From Epiperipatus broadwayi (lineage: Eukaryota; Onychophora; Udeonychophora; Euonychophora; Peripatidae), in contig JAQFVV010012405.1 of assembly GCA_028023455.1 (NCBI GenBank), positions 12,738,031 through 12,802,030 on the forward strand: a stretch of DNA of 64,000 nt, written 5' to 3'. Shown piece by piece: positions 37,765-49,409 of this stretch (positions are counted from its first letter, which is position 1; the number at the start of each line of letters is the position of its first letter). A model generated the notes under the pieces. That model was given only the letters and a program-made list of their open reading frames with translations, was not told the origin of the DNA and did no database searches. Both the position numbers and the translations under genes were made by a program.

Positions 37765-38000
37765 TTACTTCCATCTTATATAACCGATACACATGACCAC
37801 ATACGTGTGAAAAAGATAAATGATCTCCAAATATACATATTCTACATTGAATCAACACTCATCAGTTGTTCCCAGATGATCAATTCTCACACTCATATAT
37901 ATACAATTAGTGCTCAATTTATATTAAGATAGCAAAACTTTAATGGATACGCTTCAATCTTCTCCACCCTCCAATTCTTCGCCATCCATATTATTGAATT
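37765..38000 (-). repeat. family A repeat, partial copy
   Basis: Shares CATCTTATATAACCGATACA, GAAAAAGATAAATGATCTCC, ACTCATCAGTTG and AACTTTAATGGA with other family A copies in the same order. Confidence 0.75.
37820..37880 (-). ncRNA. hammerhead-like motif, family A
   Basis: Minus strand: CTGATGA, stem II GTGTTG-ATT-CAATGT made largely of G-U pairs, then AGAATATGTATAT and stem I side TTTGGAGATCAT. One A of GAAA is lost, so it is likely inactive. Confidence 0.4.
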
Positions 38001-38790
38001 AATAACTTAATAATAATACTGATTATCTTGGAATAAAAATCTCTTTCCAAAGTCATCTAATAATCAATGTTTACAAAATAAGCAAATATAGTTTTTAGTT
38101 GGGTATAATTTAAAACATTACAATATGTAACGAGTTATCTGGCTTTTCGATATTTTGCTTGAAGAGATTGAAATGATTATTAAAGATATGAAAAAATAAT
38201 ATTAATTAGACTTTGAATTTATTACATAGAATTAAATTAAGTTTTTATGTTGATATAAGTATATGTATAGTTTTACACATTGTTGCTAGACGCATGATGA
38301 AGATAATGGCATGATTAGTTGTTCGCTCATAATTTCATTTAATTTTTAAAATAAATATTGAAACATTATATATATATATATATAATTTGTTACATGAGTT
38401 TACTGTTGATTGAAAGTAGCCTCTTTAATCCCTCTTTAAGGTCTTAAAGGAAATGAGAAAGGCAAATTTTTAATGTTGCTCCATACATTCTTATTGTTGA
38501 AGATGTTTTTATTGTGTGATTATTCATACAGTAAATGAACTTTGTTGAGCTGCTCACTAACGCACGTTAGTCAGCAAGATAACTTTATTTGCTTTTTATC
38601 TTTGAGATTAAGATTCAGAAACTACATAGAATTTTTATCTCCATTATTTGCTAGTACTTAGTAAAATATTAGTTTAGAGACTTTGATGTCTGGATAAAAG
38701 TATATGTGAATGAATTTTTCTAATATTTACAAATGTAAAAGCAAAGCTAAATTATGACTCTTATTGCCAAAAGGGTATAAAGTTACCATC
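38001..38790. other. no gene seen
   Basis: AT-rich. Nothing recognised before the RTE endonuclease remnant. Confidence 0.5.
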
Positions 38791-38799
38791 AACCCAGCG

Positions 38800-39930
38800 T
38801 TTGATGGATGAGGGTAGAGAATGCCAAAAATTCCCTAATTGCGAAACCAAGTTTTTATTTAATGACAAACTTTTACTTGGATAACTACAACTGTGGATTG
38901 TTTTTAAGTGAAGGAGGATTGTGTAAATTAAAAAAACAATTGTCTAATATTAAAGTGAATATTGTTGAACTTTGTGAAGTTATAAGAAAAGGTGAAGAGA
39001 ATTGATTTTAAAAGTGGACATATAGTTTATTACAAAAGTACAAATATTGAAAGTAACAAGTAGCATTTATTAAAAATAAAAATTGGAAGAAGAACACTGT
39101 AGAGATAGATGGTATATCAGACAAAATGGCATGATTAGTTGTTGAAAATAGTGAAAGATACTAAATGCAAATGATTCAGGTTCATGCGCCAACAAAACAT
39201 CAGTGTAATGAAGAAGTAGAAACTAGTCTGGGGATATTGGATGAGTAGGCACTAGATGGGGATTTTATGGACAACCCTTCTGGCATCCATTGATTACTCT
39301 GGTTAGCACAGGGTGACACTACTATATGGAGAGTTTTGCCTGTTTGAGAGATAGAGTACTTTTCTATAAATATACAAGATGCTTTTAATCAGACTAAGTA
39401 TAAGTAACCTTTTACAATTGTCATTGAATACTTTAATGCTAGAATTGGCAAACAATTAAAGAAAAGATGAAAGCATTATAGGTAAATTCACTTATAGTGA
39501 TTAAAAATGAAAGAGGTCAAAGAATTATGGAGCTTGCAGAATATATATATATAAACCATAGATATAATAAAATATCTTTACTAACAACAAAATGATATAT
39601 AACAATAGCTGTAATATAGTCATATAATCATCACAAATAAAAATAACATAAAAAAAAAAAAAACTCTTTTCGGCAAATTTTAAATTTTTGCTCTTTTCAA
39701 TATGGCTTAATATATATATTATTAATTTTTTCTTTGAAAAAAAAATTAAATAGAAATGGACTTGGAAGCATCCAAATGAAAGCACAGCATAATTGGATTA
39801 AATTTTGACAACCAAAAAATATGTCTTACAAGAGTGTAATGTTCTTAATAAATTCAATACAAAAATTAGAAGATATGTGTTAATGTAAAACTAGAAATAT
39901 AAAAATCTTTAAGAAAACCAGTTTCAACAA
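38800..39930 (+). pseudogene. RTE-type LINE endonuclease domain, broken
   Basis: Across frameshifts the plus strand gives LKKQLSNIKVNIVELCEVIR, KGEENFKSGHIVYYKS, VAFINKKWKKNTVEIDGISD, MIQVHAPTKHQCNEEVE, then, after a 135-base family B insertion, GKFTYSD, NERGQRIMELAEYI, RKWTWKHPNESTA and a KKYVLQ/LNKFNT block. This is the order of an RTE-clade apurinic-type endonuclease: an LCE motif with the catalytic glutamate, a YAPT-like block (HAPT here), then the NERG and WTW-SP-G blocks. The downstream reverse transcriptase is not contiguous. Confidence 0.7.
39219..39352 (+). repeat. family B repeat, truncated at the ribozyme
   Basis: Starts AACTAGTCTGGGGATATTGG and ends GGAGAGTTTTGCCTGTTTGA, inserted inside the RTE endonuclease frame. 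The CUGAUGA half of the hammerhead is missing, so the copy starts about 6 bases before the predicted cleavage site. The insertion shows that family B was mobile after the RTE copy landed. Confidence 0.8.
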
Positions 39931-40049
39931 TTCATATTTCTAATAAATATTACCAAAATCACACTTTTCTTTATTTTTGCTGTAATATCCTATAAATACA
40001 ATTTATCCATACTGCTTCAAACACTTTTTAGCAAAACTATTTATTTGTA

Positions 40050-40102
40050 CATATACATACACCTACATTTCGACTGACCTGCAGTCTTCTTCAGAGCAAG
40101 TC
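40050..40102 (-). ncRNA. hammerhead-like motif, family D, minus arm
   Basis: Minus strand: CTGAAGA, stem II GACTG-CAGGT-CAGTC (5 bp), then GAAA followed by TGTAGGTGTA. CUGAAGA satisfies the CUGANGA consensus. Stem III is poorer than in the plus arm because ACA has become ATG. Confidence 0.5.
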
Positions 40103-40146
40103 TATTTTGATCTTTTAAAAAAACGTTTTTTTAAAAAGATCAAAAT

Positions 40147-40200
40147 AGACTTGCTCTGAAGAAGACTGCAGGTCAGTCGAAACATAGGTGTATGTATATG
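40147..40200 (+). ncRNA. candidate hammerhead ribozyme core, family D, plus arm
   Basis: CTGAAGA (40156-40162), stem II GACTG-CAGGT-CAGTC (5 bp), GAA at 40179-40181, stem III ACA-TAGG-TGT (3 bp with a 4-base loop), H17 = A. The catalytic core is complete. Stem I pairing between ACTTGCT and TGTATAT is not convincing, so activity is doubtful. Confidence 0.5.
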
Positions 40201-40252
40201 TACAAATAGAGAGTTTTGCTAAAAAGTGTTTGAAGTGGTATGGATAAATTGT

Positions 40253-40560
40253 AGTCATATTTCTAATCTTTAGAAGCAACTACAATGAATTAAAGTTAGA
40301 ACTCATTATTCATCAGACTTTAAATTTGGTTCAGTCTTGTTTGTAATTAATAAGAAGATATGTGATACTCTATTAAAAACTGCTACAAAGATAGATTGTA
40401 CAAATAAGCAGTCATTTGTCAGTAAATTTTCTGCTGAGAGAAACAAATATATGAAGAAATTTTTTTATTTAACTATGGATTTAAACTACTTAAGTATTAA
40501 TCTGATATAAAAAATTTATAGACATGTAATTGGATGAAAACAGTGACTTTATTGAGTTTT
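40253..40560. other. no gene seen
   Basis: Short AT-rich stretch between the palindrome and the Jockey-like remnant; nothing recognised. Confidence 0.45.
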
Positions 40561-42370
40561 TCCATTTTGCCACTGTAGCCATAAAGCTGAGAGACATTAA
40601 CAATGTGTTTCGTATTTTATACCACAATTGCAAAGATCAATGGCTGAGAAATTCATTTTATGACACAGATGATCACATCAACCATTGTTTGCCCTGAATC
40701 TGTCAGTGATACTTCAGTTACTGATTGGAAGATCAAATCCATCTTCCTTTATTGTAAATCTAGAAAAAAAAAATTTGGAATCTCATTAAGAATTCTATTT
40801 TTATTCATAATTCTTTGCTTGTAGATTTTAGATTGAACATCCAAAATGAAGATCCTGATTTGAACCAAATCTTTGGTGATGAAACTATATCTTGGAGTTA
40901 TTGGGAAATTTGATTTGCTTAACAGTTTTTATGCATTTTCAGTGAAGCAATTTGTCTTTCAATTTCTGGTGGAAGAACATGTGGAAAAAAGTAAACTACT
41001 GCAAAAGAGTTCAACCAGTATTTGTTAAACAGGAACACAATATGTACCTATGGAAAATGCTCAAATGAGTTTGCATCACAACTCCAAATAGGGTCATACA
41101 GCTTTCCCAGGAGGTTATTAGGTTATTTCTAAAAATTAAATTTTGATCGAATCTTGCATAAATGGGAAAAATTAAGTTACTTTACAATACAAAGTCACTC
41201 CTAACAAGCGTGGAAAAAAATAATATTTTAGACTGCTATTGCAAATGGTTATAATCAAACTATGAGCAGATTCTTTGATGGTTAGATGAAATATTGAATA
41301 CTGCCTTCAAGGAATTGAGAATTAACTCCCAGTCTTTGAAAAATGTTTCCAATTTTTGTAATCTTATTGAGAGACTTTTTCAGTTCAAAAAAGGATCTTT
41401 CTCAAAGTAATATTATCACAGATGAATTTACTGTCTTCTCTATTTAGAAAATCACTGATGAATATATTAAATAAAGTAGATGAGAGAACTAAATCCTGTT
41501 ATAGTCTATTTTGTATCATTTTGTATCTACTACAATGATTATTTAATGACATTTGATTTTTTTCTCTTGGCTAGCATTGTGTCAAATAAATTAATGATTT
41601 TTCTATATTCAAGAATTTTAGAAACTTTTTAAAAGACCATTCTTGCAAACAGAATCACAAACTGTAATCAGATCAATAAAGAAAGCAGTTTTTAATTTTT
41701 TAATTTACTTTGAAAATCTTTTTCAATGTAAGTTGTTAAAGATTAATGGACACAACTTCTTTTCAGCCTAAAAGCAGCTGACTCCATAGAAAGCTGCCTC
41801 TCAACAATTGATAAAGTTTTTGTTAATATAATTTTGTCAACTAACATATGGGAAACATTTCATACTGATATTAGATATGTTTTTGGATTATTGCTGGCTT
41901 TATTCAGTTTATGACTGTTATAGTTTTGTTTACATGCCAAATTTTTAGATTACTTCCTATATGAATAATTTTATCAATCATACTTTGATTTTAGGTTCTA
42001 AAATTTTTAGAAACTCTGGAAATTGTTATCTGCTCTTTGAGTATTCCTGATTTAAGACAATCGATAGCAAGTTTTAGTTCACATCTACAGGTTTTATCAA
42101 ATTGCTATAATAGAAACATTGTCAAAAACATGCTTGAAAATATGCTCTCATGGTGCTATTCTATTGCCATCTTGATCAGCAATAATAGTAATAGTTTTTA
42201 GACATACTTTTTTATCCACCAAGCTTTTGTAAAAGGACTAGACCTTATGACTAGATCATATAAAGTTTTTTTTCTCCATTGTCTCTCTCCATTTTACTTT
42301 TCTAGTATCATCCAGTGATTTTATATATTTGTCACCGATTTCCAGATCTTTGGTAGACATAAATTGATTA
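40560..42370 (-). pseudogene. Jockey-like LINE reverse transcriptase, heavily decayed
   Basis: The minus strand gives, across many frameshifts, a DSVCKNGLLK block like motif A (41625-41670), KILEYRKIINLFDTMLAKRK, NIFISDFLNREDSKFI (41430-41480, before the expected YADD, now damaged), YKNWKHFSKT, and PRLLGVTLYCKV (about 41180-41215) like the LGVTLD block after the palm. The order and spacing fit Jockey/CR1-type reverse transcriptases common in molluscs. No single frame exceeds a few dozen codons. The limits are approximate, and part of 42720-43180 may belong to it. Confidence 0.5.
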
Positions 42371-42417
42371 TATAGGGCTCTTCATGTTTTATTATAACTT
42401 GAAATAACTTGTACCAA

Positions 42418-42705
42418 ACTCTTCATACAGTAGTGTCAGAGAGTGCAAGTCTTCGTAATCAATGGATGCAGGAAGGTTTGTACATAAAATCCCTATCCAG
42501 TGCCTGCTCGTCCAACATCTCCAGACTAGTTTTTAGCTTGTGGCTTTCATCAATGAGGAGCCTGATGAAAGCCGCAAGCTAGGAACTATTCTGGGGATAT
42601 TGAAAGAGTAGGCACTAGATATGGATTATATGCACAAACATCCCTGCATCCATTGGTTATGAAGACTTGTACTTGATGGCTCTAATATATGAAGAGTTTT
42701 TTACT
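42418..42705. repeat. family B palindrome
   Basis: Left arm (about 42418-42560) and right arm (about 42563-42705) are imperfect reverse complements, joined near GGAGCCTGATGAAAG. Words AGACTAGTTTTTAGCTTGTG and AAGCTAGGAACTATTCTGGG mark the two ribozyme sites. The right arm keeps CTGATGA at 42564 with stem II AGC/GCT; the left arm has TTGATGA. Both cores have lost GAAA in part. Confidence 0.75.
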
Positions 42706-42719
42706 GTTATTAAGAGCCA

Positions 42720-43430
42720 CATAGGGAACACTGAATACGTGATGTTCTGAAATAACTGGCTTATAGTATCCATGAGGCATGGATTTTCTGACAGTTGTTA
42801 TTAGGAAATTGTTAAATCTATCAGAGAAAAAAGAATTGAAGAGATTCTATTAATATTTTTAATAAAAATATCCAATATATCTACATCACTTAGTTTTTGT
42901 TAATTTCTATCTTGGAACTGGATAGCATCCAATTATTGGAATGTAGATTCCAAAAGTAATTATAGTAAGTTTATGTTCCCTGTGGAAGATAACCAGAAGT
43001 TTAGCAGATAATGGTGAACAATTTTTTGGTCAAGTTGTTTCTGTTCTCCAACTACCTGAATGGAATGTTTCTTCTTGCTTAGCATCTTGAAGTAAGTGCA
43101 TGTTGTCAACTTCATTATTTGACAAGTTGTCAATCTGCTGTCTCCTCATTTACATAACTCCAAAGATTACTATAAATAGCAATGTTTATAAATTCATGCT
43201 TTACTTTACGTAAAGGGGCAGTGTAAATGAAAGATTATGACTGTGGAGCATTTAATATGAATGGTGTAGAAAGATCTTAAATGAAAAGGTAGACCAATTT
43301 GCATTTGTGGTTTTTAAAACATTGCATATATAAAAATTATTTATATGAATGGGAATTACAATGTCATTTGAATAAAAAACATATGAAAATTGTTTAAATT
43401 ATCCATTAAGAAGAAAGAAAAAAAAGAGGA
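42720..43430. other. no gene identified
   Basis: Possible continuation of the minus-strand LINE debris, but I could not match it to a domain. Confidence 0.35.
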
Positions 43431-43436
43431 CATATC

Positions 43437-46400
43437 ATGAAAACATGCCCTGAATGTTCATGCCATCAATGTGGTCTAATAAAGAAAAAGTTTCACAAAT
43501 GTACAATTAAATATTTTGTGCCTTCTTTATCATCCACAACTCTAATTCCCCAGGGAATGTCGATAAATTTTGAAGGAAATTTATGCAGCAATCTGAATAC
43601 AATTTCTTCAAATACTAAATTAAAATATGCTGAACCTTTGAATGACACAGCTAACTCATTCAATTTTTCAGTCATCAAATCAAACTGAAGCCAGTGCTGG
43701 AGAGAATATAGCTGATTGTCCTGCTGAACTTCAGTCTGAATACAGCCTTATTGATTTTTAATAAAGAATTTCAACCCAAAAACTCCATTCATTCTCTTCC
43801 CCCTCCCCGCAAGCACAAGAACAGAAACAGGAAAAATAAGTCACATCAGTCAAATTCTTCCTTTTCTGCAGAAAGTGTTGTTATAGATGATATCCTTAAC
43901 CTTAATCACAATACTCATTTGGGTCATACTTCTGGGGCAAAAAAAATTAAAATGTGAAAGCCCTAGTCTTTCAGAAACACTAATTGATCTAAGCATGACA
44001 GAAACCTCTTTGAAGACTATATCTACAGATCAGTATAAATCATAATGATTGTGAAGAGGTATTACAACTGGAAGATTTCAGTTTATCTTCCTCCCTTGTT
44101 AATCATGACTCAGAAAAGGATATCCTCCATTACAAGAGTGACTGGAATTTCAATAGCCAACTCCAAGTTGAAGTGGATTGTCAGGATGCTAATAATTCAA
44201 ATAAATCAGAGAATGATTAATATTGTATCTGTCAATATACGAGGCTTAAATTCTCATGACAGGGCATATGCTTTGTCACATTGGTTTCATTCTCATAGAC
44301 CTGGTATTTTATGTCTTAGTGAGATTAAATTACATTTGCAGTCGGAATCATGCATAATTGATATAATACAGTTTTGGATATTTTGACTACTTCTTCTCTT
44401 ATTCAGCTTCTGGAGGGGTGGCGATCATAATCAGCAAGAATTCACAAATCACATTGTTCAAAATACTATTCATTGACTCAAATTGCCTTAATTGCGATCA
44501 TACAATATCAAATCAGGTACTTTAATCGGATAAATGTATATCTTCCTAAATCTCAAGATACTGTTACAAGAGTGATTAATGTAATTAATTCAACACTAAG
44601 AACTAGCCCTTTTGAAACGATTATTATTGGAGATTTTAATCATACATATCAAGTCTTTCAAAAAAAATATATTGGTTACATAAATCAGTCTCTGTGCAGT
44701 GGAGAATCTTTGATGATAAAGCTTTCTCTTTTTATGCTAAATCATCACGTTCCCTAATTGATTTACTTTTTTTTTTCACCTTCATTATCATCACAAATAG
44801 AAGCTCATCTGTGGCCCATTATGTTCTCTGATCATTATGCTCTGGAGATTAAAATAATCCCAAAAAACATTCTACAACCTATAATTGAGATTCCAAGAAC
44901 TATTCGCATGCTTACAAAGTTTAATGCCACTATTAAACTGATCTCTGAAGCTTATATCATTTTTCATAGAACAAAAATTTTAACTCTCCCTGCGGTAGAT
45001 GCATGGAAGACTTTTATTGAGACACTAACAAAGTTAATAAATTCTTGTACTGCTAAAACTAAAGGTCCAGTTATTCTTCTCAATGAGCTGGACTCCATAG
45101 CATGTGATCTCAAAAATATTTCATATGAAGCACAAAATATTCCTAACATTTTAAAAATCCAAATACAAAGCTAAACAAAAGCCATTGCTGAGTACTTATC
45201 AATTAAAAGGGCCAGACAATATCTTCATTACCAACATTGCTGAACTAGGGGGTACATGAGATGGGCCCTTGGTTCATACAGGCTCTTCCATGCTTCTCAG
45301 AATTTGGAAATATTATGCAAAAAAATTCCAACCACTTGGCATTTCTTTTGTCAGGAAATGTTTTGTTTATGAACAATCTGATCAACACAAAATTACTGAA
45401 GCAAGAATCCTTTCAAAGATTTCATCATTCCCTGACAGAACTCACCCTGGATTTCATGGAATACCAAAATTTTTATTACTTCATTTATGCACCTGGTAGA
45501 CTTCTTGGCTTGTGGCTGCCAAGAAATTAATGGGCTTTGCCAAATAGGCATGGTCCCACTTGTTAAAAAACCTGAGGGTCAAAAAATCTTGATAATCTTT
45601 GGCCTATCTCTATGGTGCCATTGCTTATTAAAACCATTGAAGGCCTTATTAGAGAGAATATACAAACAAACATTATTTCAAAATTATCAACTTATCAGTT
45701 TGCAAAAAAGGAAGCTCTACTGTTGATGCTGTTAGTTGATTTCAACTTCTAGTCGATCATGTTCACAGGAAAAGGATGCCACGGCCAGTTGCAGTTCAAC
45801 TTACTTTGCCAGAGCCTTTGATTGTGTCAGGATTGATGTGCTACTTGGTGTACTGGAGAATCTCCAAGTGCCTCTGACATATCTTCAGATGATTGAGAAC
45901 CTTCTCCTTAACAGATAAGTGTTTCTCTCACATGATGGAAGAGTTGCTCCCAGCTTTCAGCCTTGTGTATCCATCCCTCAGGGCTTGCCACTAAGTGCAC
46001 TACTCTTCACAGTCTACGTGAACCCATTGCTGTTGAGCATCGAGTCTTTCCTTCCTGGGATTTATATTCCTTTATTGAGAGAGAACATATGCCATATTTC
46101 CTATATGGATGATGTGGTTGTGTTTCTTTCATCTCAGGATGAGTTCTCTAGACTTGAGGAACTCCTAGACCAGTTTGCATGTGAATTTGGCCTGGTAATT
46201 AATGGAGCAAAGTCAGAAATGTGGTCCATCCTGACAGGGAAGCAAATATCTGGTAGACTAAAAGCTCCCCCACAGAAATTTCTTGGTTTTAGTATTGCTT
46301 CTTCTCCAGCAGTCATGAGAAAAGAACTTGAAAATTCATTAATTTTAAAGATTGAAAAGACTGTTATTTCACTATCTAAAATTTATCTTTCTCTGTTTGG

Positions 46401-47560
46401 AAAGGTTGCACTCCTTAATTCTGTGATTTTACCAAAAATTATTTATTATCTAGCTGGTTTTTCAGCAACAATTTGTTTCATCCACAAGGTTGAATCTCTA
46501 TGCAGAAAGCTGTGCTGGGGAGGGAAGACCCCAGCAATAAGTCTTAATATTTTTGCAAAAACCAAAATATCTTAATGGTTTAGGACTGCACTTGATTAAA
46601 ATTTTTCTGATAGAGGACTTACAATGTCCTTGTTAAAATTTTCAAAGACAATGCAAACATAGAAAGTCCCTTACCTTTTGAAAAAATAATCCCCACTGAT
46701 CGTCCACCCCCTCATAAAAGAAATATCTGGATGCAACAACAATTAACTATTGTCTTTAATAGTATCAAAAGCTCTAGCTCCATGTTTAGTTCACTCTGGT
46801 AAATCTAGGACAGATAATCTTCTCCCAGTTGCAATCCCTCATCTCATAAGGCTGACTAAGTTTCTGAAATTGGAACCAAAGTTTGTGAATTTTTTGGTTA
46901 AGGTCAACCTTGGAGCCTTGCCTACTGGGATGTTTCTTTGTAATCAGAGGGGACCCAATATTGATATGGTATGTACTCTTTGTAGAAGATTTGATGAGTC
47001 CATTGAACACATACTCTATCAATGTGAATGGTGGACTCGGTTACAGAATATTGCTCTACAGAGGATTACAGGATACAATTCTTCAAATGTCTACCTTAAT
47101 GATGCATTCAAAAGTGGAAATTTTGGCTCCATCCACTTGGCCACTTTCATAAATTTTATCATATGGAAGATTAGATGTAAGGTATTATTTGATAGAGAGT
47201 TGGCTGGTCCTATTGAAGAGATTTTCTTAAAGTTATTATATAAAGCTAAAGAAAGTGATCTAAGAACATGCCTGCCTAGTCTTGCTGAGCAAACATGGAG
47301 TCAATTAAATATTTAGCAATGACCATGTATATTATTTATTCATGACACTTAAACTTTACACGCCATGGGATTTATATGTCAAATTAGATCACCCCTGATA
47401 GGTAACATAACATAAATTTTACTTTTAATCCTGTACTCATCATCTAATTTAATAACTAGTTAGTCTTTAATGTGTCAGACATGATTGTAAACATGAACTC
47501 TATATTACAATGTATATTTTACTTTTTGTGAAAATAAAGATTATTTTGAAAAAAAAAAAA
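43437..47560 (+). pseudogene. L1/Tx1-like LINE, nearly full length, broken
   Basis: In order: an N-terminal part with CPECSCHQCG; endonuclease blocks MINIVSVNIRGLNSHDRAYA, ILCLSEIKL, INVYLPKSQDTV, TIIIGDFNH and MFSDHYALEIKIIP; reverse-transcriptase blocks HPGFHGIP, FARAFDCV (motif A), SIPQGLPLSALLFTVY and SYMDDVVVFL (the YMDD catalytic box, 46093-46130), VINGAKSEMW, KFLGFSI; then WGGKTPAISL and a C-terminal zinc motif CTLCRRFDESIEHILYQC. The frame ends at 47316. A 3' UTR with AATAAAG and a poly-A run at 47547-47561 follow. At least six frameshifts or stops. Reverse transcription by target priming is the family role; this copy is dead. L1/Tx1 is the best clade guess. Confidence 0.8.
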
Positions 47561-47565
47561 AAGAA
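47530..47565 (+). terminator. poly-A signal and tail of the L1/Tx1-like LINE
   Basis: AAAATAAAGATTATTTTG is followed directly by a run of A, then AGAAGAAG. It marks the 3' end of the LINE insertion. The 59.5-kb LINE fragment has a similar AATAAA end. Confidence 0.7.
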
Positions 47566-47789
47566 GAAGAAAGAATACTTAGAGTTTTGTAAAATCGTAT
47601 GAAAAAGAATTTATCCTGGTATAAGTAAATATAATTGTGAATTGTTAAGGAAAGTATAGAAGAGAATAAATGTCTCAAAAAATGTTTATCAACATCTTGG
47701 TATTGGAAAGAAAATTGTTTCCACAATAAGAATGAACTGTTACTAAAAAGAAAAATGAGATCATAAAATTTATAGATTTTTGTAAACAA

Positions 47790-49371
47790 TTATATATTAA
47801 TAAAAACAAAAAAATACCCATATCATTACTACATTTTCTGAATTAATCAGCATTTTAAAGTAAAAGTCAGAGATTTAAATCTATAATGAAGAGAAAAGCT
47901 TTACTAAGTGATGAAAATATTGATACTTTAAATGAAAGAGATAAAGAAATTAAAAAAAATTGTTGGCAAATTTATATAATCAAATGTCTAAAAAATACAT
48001 ACGTATAAAGTGATTGGAAGAATTCAGTGGTAATATTAATATTTAAAAGAATGATAATGAAAATATTAAAAAATGCAGACTTATCAGTCTTTTATCAGTT
48101 TTATATAAAATATTTACCAAGGTAATTATAATTTATCTAGAGTGAACTTTAAATTCAAATCAGGAAAAAGATAAGCTGGATTTAAAAGTAATTTTAGCAC
48201 ATCATATCACGTCTAAATATTGAGAGAACTTATAGAAATGACTAGTGAATACGTGTTGCCATTAAACTTAGAATTTGTAATTTATGAAGAGTATTTCAAT
48301 CTATAAGAATTTTTACAGTGATTAAAGCTTTGGATCAAGTCATCGACTTTGGACATTATCACATTCTAAAGTATATTTATCAAAATTTAACAGTAAATGA
48401 TAAATTCCAAATTACAAAATGTAACAGTAGTGATTAGATTACATGCTGATATTAAAAAGATTAACATTGGAAAGGATGTCTGACAGATGGTCTCAATCTT
48501 CAAAACATTTTACAGAATCTTTACAAAAATATTTTGTGGATTAAAATTGGAACTTAAGAGGGGATGGGTAAAAGTAAATGGAGATTATTTAAGTCATATT
48601 GATTTTTCAGATGATGTAGTTGTTTTTGTATATAATATTTGAAAGCTTCAGGAAATGTTGCAAGAGTTATTAGAGGAAAGTAAGAAAACAATACTAAAGA
48701 TAAATGCTGAAAAACTAAAATAATGTTAAATAGATATCCTCAGAAAAAAATAGATTGAACATCATGAATTTGAAGAAGTCAATAACTATAAAAATCTTGG
48801 TCAGATTATTAATACACATGGAGAAATAATGAATGAAACTGATTATAGAATTAAAATTAATTATAGAATTAAACTTGGATTAAGTTTTTTTTTGGTAGAA
48901 GTAACTTTATATTGAAAGAAACTAGGCTTATGTTTTTTCAAAAGGAAAGTTTTTACGTTTTATTTGTGTTTACATATAGATACAAGCCTTAAATTTTAAC
49001 AGACATGCCATAAAAAAATTTCAGACCACAGAAAAAATATTGAGAGATATATATGTTGGCAGTTTCAGGAAGCATCAAAAGTGGAATATATGGGTGAGAA
49101 AACAACACATATCACTGACATTATTGAAAGAATTAGAAATTGAAATGGAGCTGAGCTGAAAAAGTTATATCTTGAAAAATAATAATAGATAGACATTTGA
49201 AATTGTACTCAATGAGATTGTGAAAGACCTAGAGACAATCCATACGTGAGATTGGTGGATAAAATAAGGAAGTTTTTAGTATGGTGTGAATAAGAGGCTA
49301 GAGTCAGGAAAATTGAATTAAACATGTAGAGGCTTTTATTCAGCAGTGGACTGTTAATAGGTGAATGTGAT

Positions 49372-49405
<34 letters not shown>
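47790..49405 (+). pseudogene. RTE-type LINE reverse transcriptase, 3' half
   Basis: Across frameshifts: DWKNSVVILIFKK, LISLLSVLYKIFTKVI (motif 1), AHHITSKI, KHFTESLQKYFVD, LKRGWVKVNGDYLSHIDFSD with following DVVVF (FSDD replaces F/YADD, 48601-48630), LLEESKKTILKINAEK, HEFEEVNNYKNLGQIINTHG, and a C-terminal end RVRKIELN then RLLFSSGLLIGE, the decayed form of the usual -QQWT- ending. A CA/TA simple repeat (49371-49409) follows, as is common at RTE 3' ends. It may or may not belong with the RTE endonuclease at 38.8 kb. Confidence 0.75.
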
Positions 49406-49407
<2 letters not shown>

Positions 49408-49409
49408 CA

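Larger units (their letters stand above)
39998..40252. repeat. family D palindrome, about 127-bp arms
   Basis: Arms 39998-40124 and 40125-40252 are nearly perfect reverse complements, with the centre at AACGTT and almost no loop. Both arms contain the same hammerhead-like core, on opposite strands. It lies just past the recognisable RTE remnant. Confidence 0.9.
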
